Shown: positions 49,430 to 57,970, counted from the first letter of the stretch. The stretch: DNA of 64,000 bases from Streptomyces liliifuscus (GCF_016598615.1 NZ_CP066831.1:124001-188000), one strand, 5' to 3'. Made by a program: numbers and translations. The notes: generated by a model from the letters alone, not told the origin.

Positions 49430-50359
49430 ATGGTCGACAAGACCGTCATCATCACCGGCGGAAACACCGGTCTGGGGTACCAGTGCGCAAAGAACGTCGC
49501 CCTCGGCGATCCGGGCTACCACGTGGTGCTCGCCTGCCGAAGCTCGGCGCGGGGCGAGGCGGCAGCCGAGGCGCTGCGGGCGGAGACGAACAACTCGAAC
49601 ATCACGGTCATGGAGCTGGACCTGGCCTCACTGGCCTCGGTGCGCACGTTCTGCGACACCTACTCGCATACGGACCTGCCGCCGCTGCACGGCGTGGTCT
49701 GCAACGCCGGCATCAGTGCGGTCGGCGTGCCCGGCGCGCCGCGCACCGCCGACGGCTTCGAGACGATCTTCGCCGTCAACCACCTGGGACACTTCCTGCT
49801 GACCAACCTCCTGTTGAACCAGATGGGCGACAGTGGACGCATCGTCTTCGTCACGAGTGACCTGCACAACCCGCCCCTCTTCTTCCCCGTGAAGGTGACC
49901 TACAGCAATGCGGCCGCGATCGCCGCCGACCACGGCCCCGGAATTCAGGCGTACTGCACATCGAAACTGTGCAACCTCTACTGCACGTACGAGATGGCCA
50001 GGCTTCTGTCCGATCAGACCGACCGGCACATCACCGTCAACGCCTTCAACCCCGGCGCCATGTCCGACACCGGCTTCGCCACCCCCACCGGGAACGCCCT
50101 CGTGCGCGGCGCGACGAAAGTCTTCGGCACGATCATGGGCAAGCTCATCGGGAAGCAGAGCACCTCCACAGCATCCGGCGCCGCGCTCGCGAATCTCATC
50201 ACCGACCCCACCCTCGCCACCACAACCGGCACCTACATCGACCGAGGAGCGCAAGCGCCGTCATCGCGTCTCTCCCACAACCGCGACAACGCCAGGGAAC
50301 TATGGCAGGCCAGCATGGACATGACCGGCCTGCGCGAGTCCGACACCCTCTTCGTCTGA
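49430..50359 (+). CDS. SDR-family oxidoreductase (protochlorophyllide-reductase/retinol-dehydrogenase-like)
   Basis: A 309-residue protein from ATG 49430 (CAGGAG upstream); the frame opens earlier at 49382 but would include the operator. It has TGGNTGLGYQCAKNVALG, ACRSSARGEAA (NADP-type Arg), LDLASLASVRTF, CNAGISAVG, NHLGHFLLTNLLL, VTSDLH and YCTSKLCNLY, which supplies YxxxK. The long C-terminus after PGAM follows the light-dependent protochlorophyllide reductase/retinol dehydrogenase subgroup. It is regulated by the divergent TetR repressor. The substrate is unknown. Confidence 0.9.
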   Translation: MVDKTVIITGGNTGLGYQCAKNVALGDPGYHVVLACRSSARGEAAAEALRAETNNSNITVMELDLASLASVRTFCDTYSHTDLPPLHGVVCNAGISAVGVPGAPRTADGFETIFAVNHLGHFLLTNLLLNQMGDSGRIVFVTSDLHNPPLFFPVKVTYSNAAAIAADHGPGIQAYCTSKLCNLYCTYEMARLLSDQTDRHITVNAFNPGAMSDTGFATPTGNALVRGATKVFGTIMGKLIGKQSTSTASGAALANLITDPTLATTTGTYIDRGAQAPSSRLSHNRDNARELWQASMDMTGLRESDTLFV

Positions 50360-50413
50360 CCGGCGGGACGGCTGCGGACCGAAGAGATACTCGCGTCCCA
50401 CCCCGATGCCCGG

Positions 50414-51140
50414 GTGACGGACCACGGCAGACGTCTCCTCGTCGAGCGCGTCCGCGCGGGCAGGCCCGTCGCCCACGTCGCCGACGAAACGGGAATCTCC
50501 CGCACCGCCGCCCACAAGTGGGTCCGGCGCCGACGAGCCGAAGGCGACGCAGGACTGTATGACCGCTCGTGCCGCCCCCTGACAACACCGCACCGCAACT
50601 CCCGCCGACATCGAGAACCGCATCTGCGAGCTGCGTCGCGAACGCAAGCTCGGCCCCGCACGCATCGGACCGATCCCGGCCACACCCGCCTCGACGGTCC
50701 ATGGCGTCCCAACCCGCCACCAGTTGAACCGGCTTCTCAGGATGGACCGGGCTCACCGGCCAGGTCATCCGCTGCTACGAGCGACAGCGCCCCGGCGAAC
50801 TGGTCCACGTCGACATCAAGAAGCTCGGCTATATCCCCGACGGCGGTGGACATCGGATCTCGCCTCGCCAGCAGGCCGCAAGCAATCGGCAGGCCACAAC
50901 CGGCGCGCACAAGGGAAGCAGCCACGCACTCTCATCGTCACGCAGACGAATGGCAGGGTCGAGCGCCTGAATTGCACCCTGCTCGACGAGTGGGCATACG
51001 TGCGCCCATAGGCCGGCAACGCCGAACGCGCCGAAGCTCCGGCGGTTTTCCTCCACACCTACAACTACCCCAATGTCACACCGCACTTGACGGGCAGCCG
51101 CCCATAGCCGAGTCAACAACGTTGCGGGGCAATACACCTA
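50414..51140 (+). pseudogene. IS481-family transposase remnant
   Basis: The first frame reads MTDHGRRLLVERVRAGRPVAHVADETGISRTAAHKWVRRRRAEGDAGLYDRS, the IS481-type N-terminal HTH. Later frames give RPGELVHVDIKKLGYIPDGGGH (first catalytic Asp), QTNGRVERLNCTLLDEWAY (catalytic Glu) and HTALDGQPP...RVNNVAGQY. At least three frame breaks, a stop after YVRP and a deletion between the D and E segments inactivate it. Confidence 0.85.
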
Positions 51141-51189
51141 CGCTGTGTATCGAAAGTGAGTACGCCCTCGCTCTTGTAGCCTCATCCGG

Positions 51190-52071
51190 ATGATGATCGA
51201 GGCAGGCGTGATCGAACGGATCTGGCGGTATCCGATCAAGTCGACAGGGGGCGAATTGCTCCACCGGGCGGAGGTAGAGCCGAGAGGGTTTGTCGGCGAC
51301 CGTCTCTTCGCGGTGCGCGACGCTCAGGGCAAGTTCGGCTCGGGGAAGAACACTCGTCGTTTCCGCAGAATGCCGGGCCTGCTGCAGCTGCGTTCCCGCT
51401 ACGCGGACGACGTTGGTGAGCCTGAACTGCTGGACCCGCGAGGCGAGGTGGTCCCGGATCCGAGTGCCTACCTTCGTCGCTACCTCGGTCGCGAGGACGT
51501 CGAGGTAGCCCGCGAGAAGGCAATCTCTCACTTCGACCAGCTGCCCATCAGCGTGTTGACCACGGCCACCCTTGACTGGGTGCGTTCAGCGGTACCGGAT
51601 GTTCCCGTCGACGAGCGACGCTTCCGGCCGAACCTCCTGGTGCGCACACCACCAGGCACCCCTCCGTTCGTGGAGGACGAGTGGTTCGGGAGCAAGGCTC
51701 GGATCGGCGATGCGGTGTGCATTGAGTTCGTGCGATCGAGTGAGCGATGCGTGATGATCAACGAGGCTCAGCAGGGCCTCCCCCACTCCTCGCTGGTATT
51801 GCGGGCCATCACGAAAGCGCACGACATGCGGTTGGATGGGCTTGCCACGGTCGTGTCGCCAGGGCTGGTGCGCGCCGGAGATACGTGCGCGCCACACCCC
51901 GACGGGGGAGGTCCTCGTCCATCCCGGACAGGGCGCAGCCGAGAAGCCTGCCGATACCGTCCTGAGCGGATATGGGAAGTGCCGTACGCCGGCCCATGCA
52001 GTCCGCCCGCTTACCGAGACTCGCACGGGGAACACAGAGCACGGTCATATCGCTGGGCTCGGCACCGATGA
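51190..52071 (+). CDS. MOSC-domain protein with replaced C-terminus
   Basis: A 293-residue frame. Residues 1-235 form an MOSC N-terminal beta-barrel plus MOSC core: IERIWRYPIKSTGGELLHRAEVEPRGFVGDRLFAVRD, QLPISVLTTATLDW, RFRPNLLV and SERCVMINEAQ, where Cys186 would bind metal-sulfur. Such proteins are thought to handle sulfur or molybdenum cofactor transfer. After LVRAGDT, where the family normally ends in a few residues, the frame continues for ~55 Arg/Pro-rich residues that run antisense to a truncated AraC-type gene. The junction near 51890 therefore looks like a recombination scar; the last residues are not original. Confidence 0.78.
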   Translation: MMIEAGVIERIWRYPIKSTGGELLHRAEVEPRGFVGDRLFAVRDAQGKFGSGKNTRRFRRMPGLLQLRSRYADDVGEPELLDPRGEVVPDPSAYLRRYLGREDVEVAREKAISHFDQLPISVLTTATLDWVRSAVPDVPVDERRFRPNLLVRTPPGTPPFVEDEWFGSKARIGDAVCIEFVRSSERCVMINEAQQGLPHSSLVLRAITKAHDMRLDGLATVVSPGLVRAGDTCAPHPDGGGPRPSRTGRSREACRYRPERIWEVPYAGPCSPPAYRDSHGEHRARSYRWARHR

Positions 52072-52405
52072 TCCGGTAGGGCCGGGTGTTGTCACAGGCG
52101 AACAGCTCACCCGGTTTCCGCGCGGTGGTCCGATTGTCCTGGGTCACCGCGACCGGGCCGCGGCGGTGCAGTGTGAGGTGCATCCACTCCACGTCGGTGG
52201 AAGTGATGCACTGGATGTCCCGTGTCACCGTCGCGGCAGCGGCTTGGATGCGGGCCACAATCGCCGACCCGATGGCTACGTGGTCGACCACGGCCTGGAA
52301 CGCCGGTGGGCCAGGATCCGTCACCCGCAGCGAACCGAACAAGGACGAGACCGCTGCCTCGAACGACTCCGTTCCACTTAAACGGAAACCCTTGGTGTCC
52401 GCCAT
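51895..52405 (-). pseudogene. AraC-family regulator, truncated (DNA-binding domain lost)
   Basis: Begins MADTKGFRLSGTESFEAAVSSLF and continues with the AraC_binding_2-type N-terminal cupin (VDWMHLTLHRRG-like VEWMHLTLHRRGPVAV, GELFACDNTRPYRI, CVPRASLG). At SGMDEDLP the homology stops, and the frame runs on into DNA that belongs to the MOSC gene. The C-terminal double HTH is absent, so the protein cannot bind DNA in the normal way. Confidence 0.75.
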
Positions 52406-52994
52406 GCCGGTGCACCCCCAACTGCCCCCGCTCGCACGGGCATTCTACTGCCGCATTGTGCACGAACTGGGGAGCCACGATGCACGTAGTGGTGCCAGGG
52501 AGTCAGGGATCGCGCCTACGGTCATTGACCGAGCACCGAAGGCTTCGATCCTCCGAAGCCCGCAACCACAGGGGAAAATATGCGGCTCGCGATCCTGCCC
52601 ACGGCTGTTCTCGCCGTGTTGGCCGTCGGGCGTTCGCGCTTCTCGTACGCCAAGTCCGCTCTTGCGCCGCGGCCAACCGATCCGGACGTCTGCGGTAACC
52701 GCATCAGCACTGATCGGGGCAGCCATTGCTCCAACGCAGCGCGACGGTGCGTACCCTCGTTGAATCAGCAGCATGCGCCCGGCGCTGCACACAATCGTCT
52801 GTGCGCGCTGGTGAGCAGGGCACGAACGCTGAACGTACGGTTCGGTCAGGCACGCACGAGAGGCTCGGCGGCTGCCAGGAACGCGTCGTGGGAACGGGTC
52901 GCCGACATGGGACGCCACGACGACGATGTCGTCGGTCTCGTGGACGAGACCGACGACATCAAGGAGTGGTCCGGCGAGCTCGGCAGTGCCGCTC
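52406..52994. other. no confident gene; contains a strong hairpin
   Basis: A rightward frame at 52580 starts MRLAILPTAVLAVLAVGRS after GGGGAAAAT, resembling a signal peptide. The rest (to 53053) has no recognisable domain and overlaps the secreted-protein gene that follows. It may be the corpse of a small exported protein. A leftward frame across the region is Arg/Ser-rich and unsupported. Confidence 0.35.
52925..52960. repeat. 16-bp perfect hairpin with 4-nt loop
   Basis: Arms 52925-52940 (GATGTCGTCGGTCTCG) and 52945-52960 (its exact reverse complement) flank TGGA. It lies 35 bp beyond the stop of the leftward secreted-protein gene at 52995, so it may terminate that transcript although no T-run follows. 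Confidence 0.6.
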
Positions 52995-53396
52995 TCAGCA
53001 GTGCCGCAGACCGCGCGCGCTCGGGTCGGCGTCGAACGAGGACGGTGTGTTGACCCAGTCCGCCGGGACGTAGCCCCACCCGTCGTAGCCAGGAGCGGTC
53101 CAGTCACCCTTGGTGTGGTACCAGGTGGTGTTGCCGCCGCCGTGCAGTCCACCATAGGTCCAGCAGTCGAACCAGCTGAAGGTGGAATAGAGCTGCCCCG
53201 TTATGTTCGCTTCGTGGTAGGCGCCCGAGCGCAGAATGGCGGGGGCTCCGTTCCCGCACCACAGCCGGCCGTCGCTCGCCCGAACTCCGCACTCGGCGCT
53301 GGCAGCGGCACTGGCCGAAGGGGCGGCGATCACACCGCCCGCCGTCAGGGCGAGGGCTGCCATCCAGAGGGAGAGGTACTTCCTGGTCCTGGTCAT
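52995..53396 (-). CDS. small secreted SH3-like protein
   Basis: A 133-residue protein from ATG 53396. It has an N-terminal Sec signal peptide (MTRTRKYLSLWMAALALTAGGVIAAPSASA, cleavage expected after ASA). The mature part has paired Cys (ECGVRASDGRLWCGNG, FDCW and a C-terminal Cys) and aromatic strands WYHTKGDWTAPGYDGWGYVPADWVNTP, the look of a bacterial SH3-type domain. The C-terminal layout resembles that of the neighbouring serine hydrolase, suggesting a shared module. It is likely extracellular or cell-wall-associated. Confidence 0.75.
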   Translation of the reverse strand: MTRTRKYLSLWMAALALTAGGVIAAPSASAAASAECGVRASDGRLWCGNGAPAILRSGAYHEANITGQLYSTFSWFDCWTYGGLHGGGNTTWYHTKGDWTAPGYDGWGYVPADWVNTPSSFDADPSARGLRHC

Positions 53397-53496
53397 CCAC
53401 CTGTCCTTTTCTCATTGGTTTTCGAGTTCGACCGAAAGGTGCCGGGTGCCTGCCCGGCTCTTCCCGCAGGCCCTTCGCAGCACCGTGATGCACTGC

Positions 53497-54654
53497 TCAG
53501 CACTGCGCGACGCCGGGCAGTTGGTTGTCCGGACTGCTCATGTAGATGTTGCTGACATAGCCCCCGTACTGAGGCAGGTAGGCCCACCACTCGTTGGTGT
53601 AGGGCGGGACCGAGACGGTCTCCCCTCGCGTCTGGCAGCCGACCAGCACCTCGACCCCGGCGGGGAGCTGGAGGAGCGGGTCGCGGGTGGTGTTGGGCTC
53701 GGGGCGGACGTTGACACCGGAGCTCCAGGTGCCGAACCACGTGCCCGCCGGTCGTACGCCACCGGGAACGTTCAGCGAACGGGTCAGCCTGCCCAGGTCG
53801 GTGTACGCCTTGCCGTACGAGGTGCCGACGTCGTGCAGGGTGTACACGGCCACGATGGAGCGGTCACCGGAACCCACCGTCCCGGTCGTGTGCAGCGCCG
53901 GTTTCGTCAGGTCGACGGACGCTGCCTTGCTGTTGAGGGCCGACGTGGCGGGGCGGCACGTACCTTGCTCGATGTCGCCGAAACCCGACCAGCCCTGTTT
54001 CACGGCCCACGGCTTGTTGAAGGCGCCCGCGATACCGAAGTGCTGGTCGAAGTGGTCGGTGGCGGAGCAGCGTGTGGACTGCTTCAGATTGCCCATGATC
54101 AGTTCGCGGACGCGGGCGGGCGACGTGTCCAGCAGGTAACGGTAGATCTTCACCGTGTCCGCGGCCGTCAAGGCTGTGTAGCCCCACATGCCGTCCTGGT
54201 TGGCCGGCGGTGGGGTCGTGTTGCTGGAGAGGGACAGCTCACGGGCCATCCGGGTGACGATCGAGCCCTCGCCGTTGCGCACCCAGAATTCGCTGGCCGC
54301 GTCGTCGTCGCTGCTGCGCAGCATGGAGTTCCACTTGGCCTGGTCACCGGACGGGATCTGGTAGTCCGGGCCGCGGTTCCAGAGGTAGTCCAGCGCGATC
54401 AGCAGTTTGACCACGGAGGCCGACCGGAACTGCATGTTCGGGTTCAGCTGCTCGGTGAAGGTGCCGGTCTGCCGGTCGAAGACGGCGACTCCCGCCGTCA
54501 CACCGGCCGGCACGGTGACACCGGCCGCGTCACGTGGCGCGGACGACGCCGCGTTCGTTGCCGCGGTGGCCGAAGGGCTGAGCAGGGCGGTCATCACGGC
54601 CATGACCACGGCACACAGCACTGCTACGGAACGCCATCTGCTCCATCGGAACAT
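53497..54654 (-). CDS. secreted class-A beta-lactamase-like serine hydrolase with C-terminal SH3-like domain
   Basis: A 385-residue protein. Signal peptide: MFRWSRWRSVAVLCAVVMAVMTALLSPSATA. Serine hydrolase core (about 45-300): RSASVVKLL gives SxxK with Ser80 and Lys83, SSDDDAAS is the SDN-equivalent, and AVKQGWSG is the KTG-like strand. Such domains act as beta-lactamases, D,D-peptidases or esterases. The C-terminal ~80 residues (GTWSSGVNVRPEPNTTRDPLLQLPAGVEVLVGCQTRGE...YVSNIYMSSPDN...C) are an SH3_3-like wall-binding module. It is downstream of a 60-codon small ORF on the same strand. Confidence 0.85.
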   Translation of the reverse strand: MFRWSRWRSVAVLCAVVMAVMTALLSPSATAATNAASSAPRDAAGVTVPAGVTAGVAVFDRQTGTFTEQLNPNMQFRSASVVKLLIALDYLWNRGPDYQIPSGDQAKWNSMLRSSDDDAASEFWVRNGEGSIVTRMARELSLSSNTTPPPANQDGMWGYTALTAADTVKIYRYLLDTSPARVRELIMGNLKQSTRCSATDHFDQHFGIAGAFNKPWAVKQGWSGFGDIEQGTCRPATSALNSKAASVDLTKPALHTTGTVGSGDRSIVAVYTLHDVGTSYGKAYTDLGRLTRSLNVPGGVRPAGTWFGTWSSGVNVRPEPNTTRDPLLQLPAGVEVLVGCQTRGETVSVPPYTNEWWAYLPQYGGYVSNIYMSSPDNQLPGVAQC

Positions 54655-54657
54655 GGC

Positions 54658-54840
54658 TCAGTACCGCTTCGTACGGTCGAGGACGTTGCCGCCGCACACC
54701 GGCGCAGCGCGGGACGTCCGCCCGTCGGGATTGTCGCCGGTGCCGTGGCCCACGGCGGCCGGGTGGGCCGCGTCCGGTGCGATGGGCGACAGGCCGCCAG
54801 CCGCCGCGCCGAGCAACCGCAGTGAACGCGAGGTGCGCAT
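54658..54840 (-). CDS. putative small exported peptide
   Basis: A 60-residue ORF from ATG 54840 with GGGGA 8 bp upstream. The N-terminus MRTSRSLRLLGAAAGGLSPIAP resembles a short signal peptide; the mature part (AVGHGTGDNPDGRTSRAAPVCGGNVLDRTKRY) is small and polar. It ends 3 bp before the serine hydrolase start, so the two are probably co-transcribed. No family recognised. Confidence 0.45.
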   Translation of the reverse strand: MRTSRSLRLLGAAAGGLSPIAPDAAHPAAVGHGTGDNPDGRTSRAAPVCGGNVLDRTKRY

Positions 54841-55052
54841 GGTGAGTTCCCCGTCTTTGTCGGTGGTGTTCCGGCCGGGTGGGCCGGGCCTTGCCGAGAA
54901 GACTCACCTGGGCCGCGTTCCGGCGACAATCGGTTTCGGCGTACGCCGAAAGTCCTCGGCGGGAGATTCGATCCGCCACCGGGTGGGTAGGGGGGTCCGG
55001 CCGTTCCAGCCCTCCCAGCACAACCAGCTCTCGGGAGCGCCCAGTTCGCCGG

Positions 55053-55205
55053 ATGTACATGGCAGATCAATTACCATCGCCCGATGACTTCGTCCCTTTC
55101 GAAAGTGACGTGGTGGGTGGCCGAGGGCCAGGTCCTGACGAATTCATCAAATTCTTCGTAAGAGCTCGTAACAGGATCTTGTTGAACGGTCCTGGTAGGG
55201 CGTGA
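55053..55205 (+). pseudogene. small ORF interrupted by IS5-family copy 1
   Basis: From ATG 55053 (or 55059) the frame reads MADQLPSPDDFVPFESDVV...GPGPDEFIKFF, with a TTA codon at its fifth residue. It enters the inserted IS at 55159 and ends inside it. The 3' half cannot be convincingly rejoined across the element. It may be a truncated small acidic peptide gene or chance. Confidence 0.3.
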
Positions 55206-55235
55206 CTTGTGTGACGATCGGGCCGTTTGTGGTCC

Positions 55236-56077
55236 GTGACGACTCGGCCGTGGATCGTGGATGACGACTTGTGGGCGCTAATCGAGCCGCTGTTGCCGCC
55301 CTGGCCACAGCGGTCGCCAGGCCCGAAGCCGGTGGACGATCGGCGGTGTCTGCAGGGCATCCTGTTCGTTCTGCATCAGGACATCCCTTGGCAACTCTTG
55401 CCGCTGGAGCTGGGGTTCGGCTCCGGGCAGACCTGCTGGCGGCGCCTGGAGCGGTGGCAGCGGGCCGACGTCTTCGACCGGCTGCACCGCCTGTTGCTCT
55501 CCGAATTGAACGCGGCCGGCGAGCTCGACTGGTCGCGCGTGTGTGTGGACGGCTCCCACATCCGCGCGAAAAAAGGGGAGCCGCGACCGGTCCGTCGCCG
55601 GTCGACCGGCGGAAGACAGGCAGCAAACACCACCTGATCTGCGATGGCCGCGGCACACCGCTGCACGTCATCACCACCGCGGCGAACGTCAACGACATCA
55701 CCCAGGCCCTCGCCCTGGTCGACGGCGTCCCGTCCATCGCCGGGCGGGTGGGACATCCGCGTCGTCGCCCCGACTCCCTGCTGGGCGACAAGGCATACGA
55801 CTCGAAAGCCGTGCGCCAGGAGCTACGGCGCCGCAAGATCATGCCGGTCATCTCCCGCAAGGGCATCGCGAACATCAAAGGCATGGGCAAGCTCCGCTAC
55901 GTCGTCGAGCAGACCTTCGCCCTGCTGCACCAGTTCAAGCGCCTCGCAGTCCGGTGGGAACGACGGCTCGACCTGCACGACGCCCTGGTCTCCCTCGCCT
56001 GCGGACTGATCTGCTGGAGAAGGCTCAGCCGGCAACGTGCGCGTTCAGCTGTGCGGTCCTACGCTGGCCAGCTGTGA
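55236..56077 (+). CDS. IS5-family DDE transposase expressed through a -1 frameshift
   Basis: Frame A (GTG 55236 to 55637) reads TRPWIVDDDLWALIEPLLPPWP...LGFGSGQTCWRRLERWQRADVF and ends SRVCVDGSHIRAKKG. Frame B continues SPVDRRKTGSKHHLICDGRGTPLHVITTAANVND (DDE second Asp region), LLGDKAYDSKAVRQELRRR and KLRYVVEQTFALLHQFKRLAVRWERR (catalytic Glu). The switch is at GCG-AAA-AAA-GGG (about 55567-55578), a poly-A slippery site typical of programmed -1 frameshifting in the IS427 group. The related copy at 57971 encodes the same protein in one frame. The stop overlaps the passenger start (GTGA). Confidence 0.85.
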
Positions 56078-56418
56078 CTGACAACCCTCTGCATTGGCCC
56101 GACAGTAGACTCCGTCCGTTCCAAATGGTCCGCTGCCGAGTATCGGGACATCGTGGACGCTTCGGCGTGGAAGTCGAGTTGATCGCACCTGCCACCGAGG
56201 CCCGGGCATTCATCGACTTCGTGAACCTCACCGACAGCCTGGAACACCCGGGCCCAGAGGACTTCCCAGCGATCGGAAGCCCGCTCGATGCCGTCGTACT
56301 CGACTACATGCCCAGCGGTGAGCTGCGTCTGTCGGCTCGTCCATCGTCACTGACTCGGCAAAGGCAACGAAACACGCCGCCCGCACCCGAGAGCAAGGCG
56401 CACGGGACCAGCTCCTGA
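56074..56418 (+). CDS. passenger gene of IS copy 1, S1/OB-fold-like small protein
   Basis: A 114-residue ORF from GTG 56074, overlapping the transposase stop by 4 bp, so it is translationally coupled. The sequence VRCRVSGHRGRFGVEVEL...ARAFIDFVNLTDSLEH...IGSPLDAVVLDYMPSGELRLSA follows the strand order of S1-type OB folds (GxV.FGxxV.L...GFI....L.....G..L.AxVLD....G.L.LS). No catalytic residues are evident. It lies wholly inside the IS inverted repeats. Its role in transposition or host interaction is unknown. Confidence 0.6.
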   Translation: MTDNPLHWPDSRLRPFQMVRCRVSGHRGRFGVEVELIAPATEARAFIDFVNLTDSLEHPGPEDFPAIGSPLDAVVLDYMPSGELRLSARPSSLTRQRQRNTPPAPESKAHGTSS

Positions 56419-56625
56419 CACCCACCCAACACTCAAGATCGTGTTACGAGCTCTTAGGTCGGACACTAAACCGCAGGCCTGAGCGTGCTTTTCGAACTCC
56501 CGTCATCACCGGTGCAGATCGCCGCATTTCAGAGATTGTTTGTTCGACACAGGCCCTCGAAGGCAAACAACGCCTGGGCCACTACACCTGGAGCGGACAG
56601 CATGTCCAATGTGGGTGCGCCGGAC

Positions 56626-56649
56626 GCGACCCCGCGAGAGCGGGGTCGC
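56626..56649. terminator. GC-rich hairpin with GAGA loop
   Basis: 10-bp perfect arms GCGACCCCGC (56626-56635) and GCGGGGTCGC (56640-56649) around GAGA, followed by TTCATCCTTC. It lies between IS copy 1 and the secreted-protein gene at 56685. It could terminate IS read-through or attenuate the following gene. Confidence 0.5.
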
Positions 56650-56684
56650 TTCATCCTTCACGTCAGACCTCACGGAGGGAAGCC

Positions 56685-57224
56685 ATGAATGCTCGCAAGG
56701 GTGCCGAGCGGGCCCGCCGGCCGCTGGCGATGATCGCCTCGGTCCTGCTCATCACAGGTGTCTCGACCGGCGCCGCCACGGCGGACGGTGCGCACGACGG
56801 GAAGTACTGCGTTGTCGAGGTCGGCAAGTCGGTCCACGGGGGCTTCTCGCCGGTGAAGTCCCAGACGTGCAGCAACGACCCGACCTCGTCGGCCTTCAGG
56901 GCGGCGGCTGCACCCGACATTCTGCTCATGGAGTGGTTCTGGAACGCCTACAACAACCCGGGGGACGTCACGCGCATCGTCGTGTCGGACGCGGACCAGC
57001 GCTGCGACTCATCCGGCTACCGCCTGCGGCCGAACCTCATCTGGGACAACGAGATCTCCGGCTTCTACACGTACAGCTACTGCCGTGAGGTGACCATCTA
57101 CGACGCTTACAACCGGGACGGCGACTCGCAGTACTGGTACGACGGGACGGGCGACGGGCCCAACGTGCCTTATGTCGGCGATTGGATGAACGACCGGACC
57201 AGCTCCCTCTGGATCCGGGCCTGA
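56685..57224 (+). CDS. secreted protein of unknown function
   Basis: A 179-residue protein from ATG 56685 with ACGGAGGGAAG upstream. Signal peptide: RRPLAMIASVLLITGVSTGAATA. The mature part has Cys at KYCVVEV, SQTCSND, QRCDSS and YSYCREV, a pattern for two disulfides, and is rich in Tyr/Trp/Asn (SQYWYDGTGDGPNVPY). The pattern is reminiscent of small extracellular actinobacterial proteins such as the I36 inhibitor group, but I cannot assign a family. It is isolated between two IS elements. Confidence 0.7.
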   Translation: MNARKGAERARRPLAMIASVLLITGVSTGAATADGAHDGKYCVVEVGKSVHGGFSPVKSQTCSNDPTSSAFRAAAAPDILLMEWFWNAYNNPGDVTRIVVSDADQRCDSSGYRLRPNLIWDNEISGFYTYSYCREVTIYDAYNRDGDSQYWYDGTGDGPNVPYVGDWMNDRTSSLWIRA

Positions 57225-57259
57225 CCCGCGATCCCCACGCAGCACCCGGTCAGGGCGCT

Positions 57260-57289
57260 GGCTCGATCCGCCGGATCGCGGATTGAGCC
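57260..57289. terminator. hairpin after the secreted-protein gene
   Basis: 12-bp arms 57260-57271 and 57278-57289 (one G-T pair) with a 6-nt loop, 36 bp past the stop at 57224. No T-run. Confidence 0.4.
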
Positions 57290-57375
57290 GGCCGACCAGG
57301 TCGGCGCATGAGCCGTACGGTGTGGGGCTGGTCACCAGCGCGCCGCGGGCATCCGGTCCGGCAGAGGGAGGAGCC

Positions 57376-57516
57376 ATGAACCTGATGGTGGACTCCCCGA
57401 CCTGCTGGAGCCCCACCACTGAAACAACCTCAGCTTCCCCGCACGGCCGCCGTGAACATCCGACAACGGAAGGAAAACCGTGTACAAGAAGACAAGAAGG
57501 ATATGGCCTCCCTTAG
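57376..57516 (+). CDS. small ORF abutting IS copy 2
   Basis: A 46-residue frame, MNLMVDSPTCWSPTTETTSA..., preceded by a strong GAGGGAGGAGCC ribosome binding site. Its TAG stop is formed by the first bases of the IS inverted repeat, so the original ORF may have been longer. A second start (GTG 57480, after GGAAGGAAAACC) reading VYKKTRRIWPP is likewise cut by the IS. Neither is recognised. Confidence 0.35.
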   Translation: MNLMVDSPTCWSPTTETTSASPHGRREHPTTEGKPCTRRQEGYGLP

Positions 57517-57594
57517 AGCTCCTAACACGATCTTGTGACCTCAGATTCTGCATCGCTGGCACATGACTGCCTGCCCGCTCGCGATACTTGGACC

Positions 57595-57921
57595 ATGGAC
57601 AGCTACGAGGGCACCGCGACGCTTGAGTGGTGGGCCAATCGCTCGACGTGTCTGAGCAGGCTCCGTGTGCAGGTCGTGATCCGTGCCGCCGGAGACAACT
57701 GGACGTCCGAGGCGACCCTCGAATCTCCCCTGACCGCGGAGGACAGGGAGAGCTTCGACTTCCTGATGCGGCTCGAACCGCACTTCACCTTGCGCTTTGA
57801 CGACGCGAGCACGCTGCTGGTCAAGGTCGTCGAAGCACGAGTCGAGGGACGGCTCATCCTCACCGCAGCCGAGACAGGCACGGCAGAGCCGACCGGAGCG
57901 AGGCACGCACCGCACCAGTAG
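57595..57921 (+). CDS. passenger gene of IS copy 2, small beta-rich protein
   Basis: A 108-residue ORF (MDSYEGTATLEWWANRS...) convergent with the transposase and inside the IS ends. The frame opens earlier at GTG 57535, inside the repeat itself. Alternating hydrophobic/charged strands (SRLRVQVVIRAAGDNWTSEATL, HFTLRFDDASTLLVKVVEARVEGRLIL) suggest a beta-sandwich or barrel. It is not similar in sequence to the copy-1 passenger. The function is unknown. Confidence 0.6.
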   Translation: MDSYEGTATLEWWANRSTCLSRLRVQVVIRAAGDNWTSEATLESPLTAEDRESFDFLMRLEPHFTLRFDDASTLLVKVVEARVEGRLILTAAETGTAEPTGARHAPHQ

Positions 57922-57970
57922 CCCGGGGCCCTTCGAGGTGCTGGGCTGACCGAGATCACTTGGGGCGCGA

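Larger units (their letters stand above)
55159..56456 (+). mobile_element. IS5-family (IS427-group-like) element, copy 1, with passenger gene
   Basis: The ends are TAAGAGCTCGTAACAGGATC (left, from 55159) and the reverse complement of the right end, TAAGAGCTCGTAACACGATC (to 56456): 22 of 23 bases match. TA at both outer edges may be the target duplication. Length is 1.3 kb. It contains a transposase needing a -1 frameshift and then a 114-codon passenger ORF on the same strand. A related element with nearly the same ends lies at 57513-58846 in the opposite orientation. Confidence 0.85.

Noticed and set aside
52445..53155. Leftward 236-codon frame overlapping the secreted SH3-like gene
   Set aside because: It conflicts with a gene having a clear signal peptide and shows no domain of its own.
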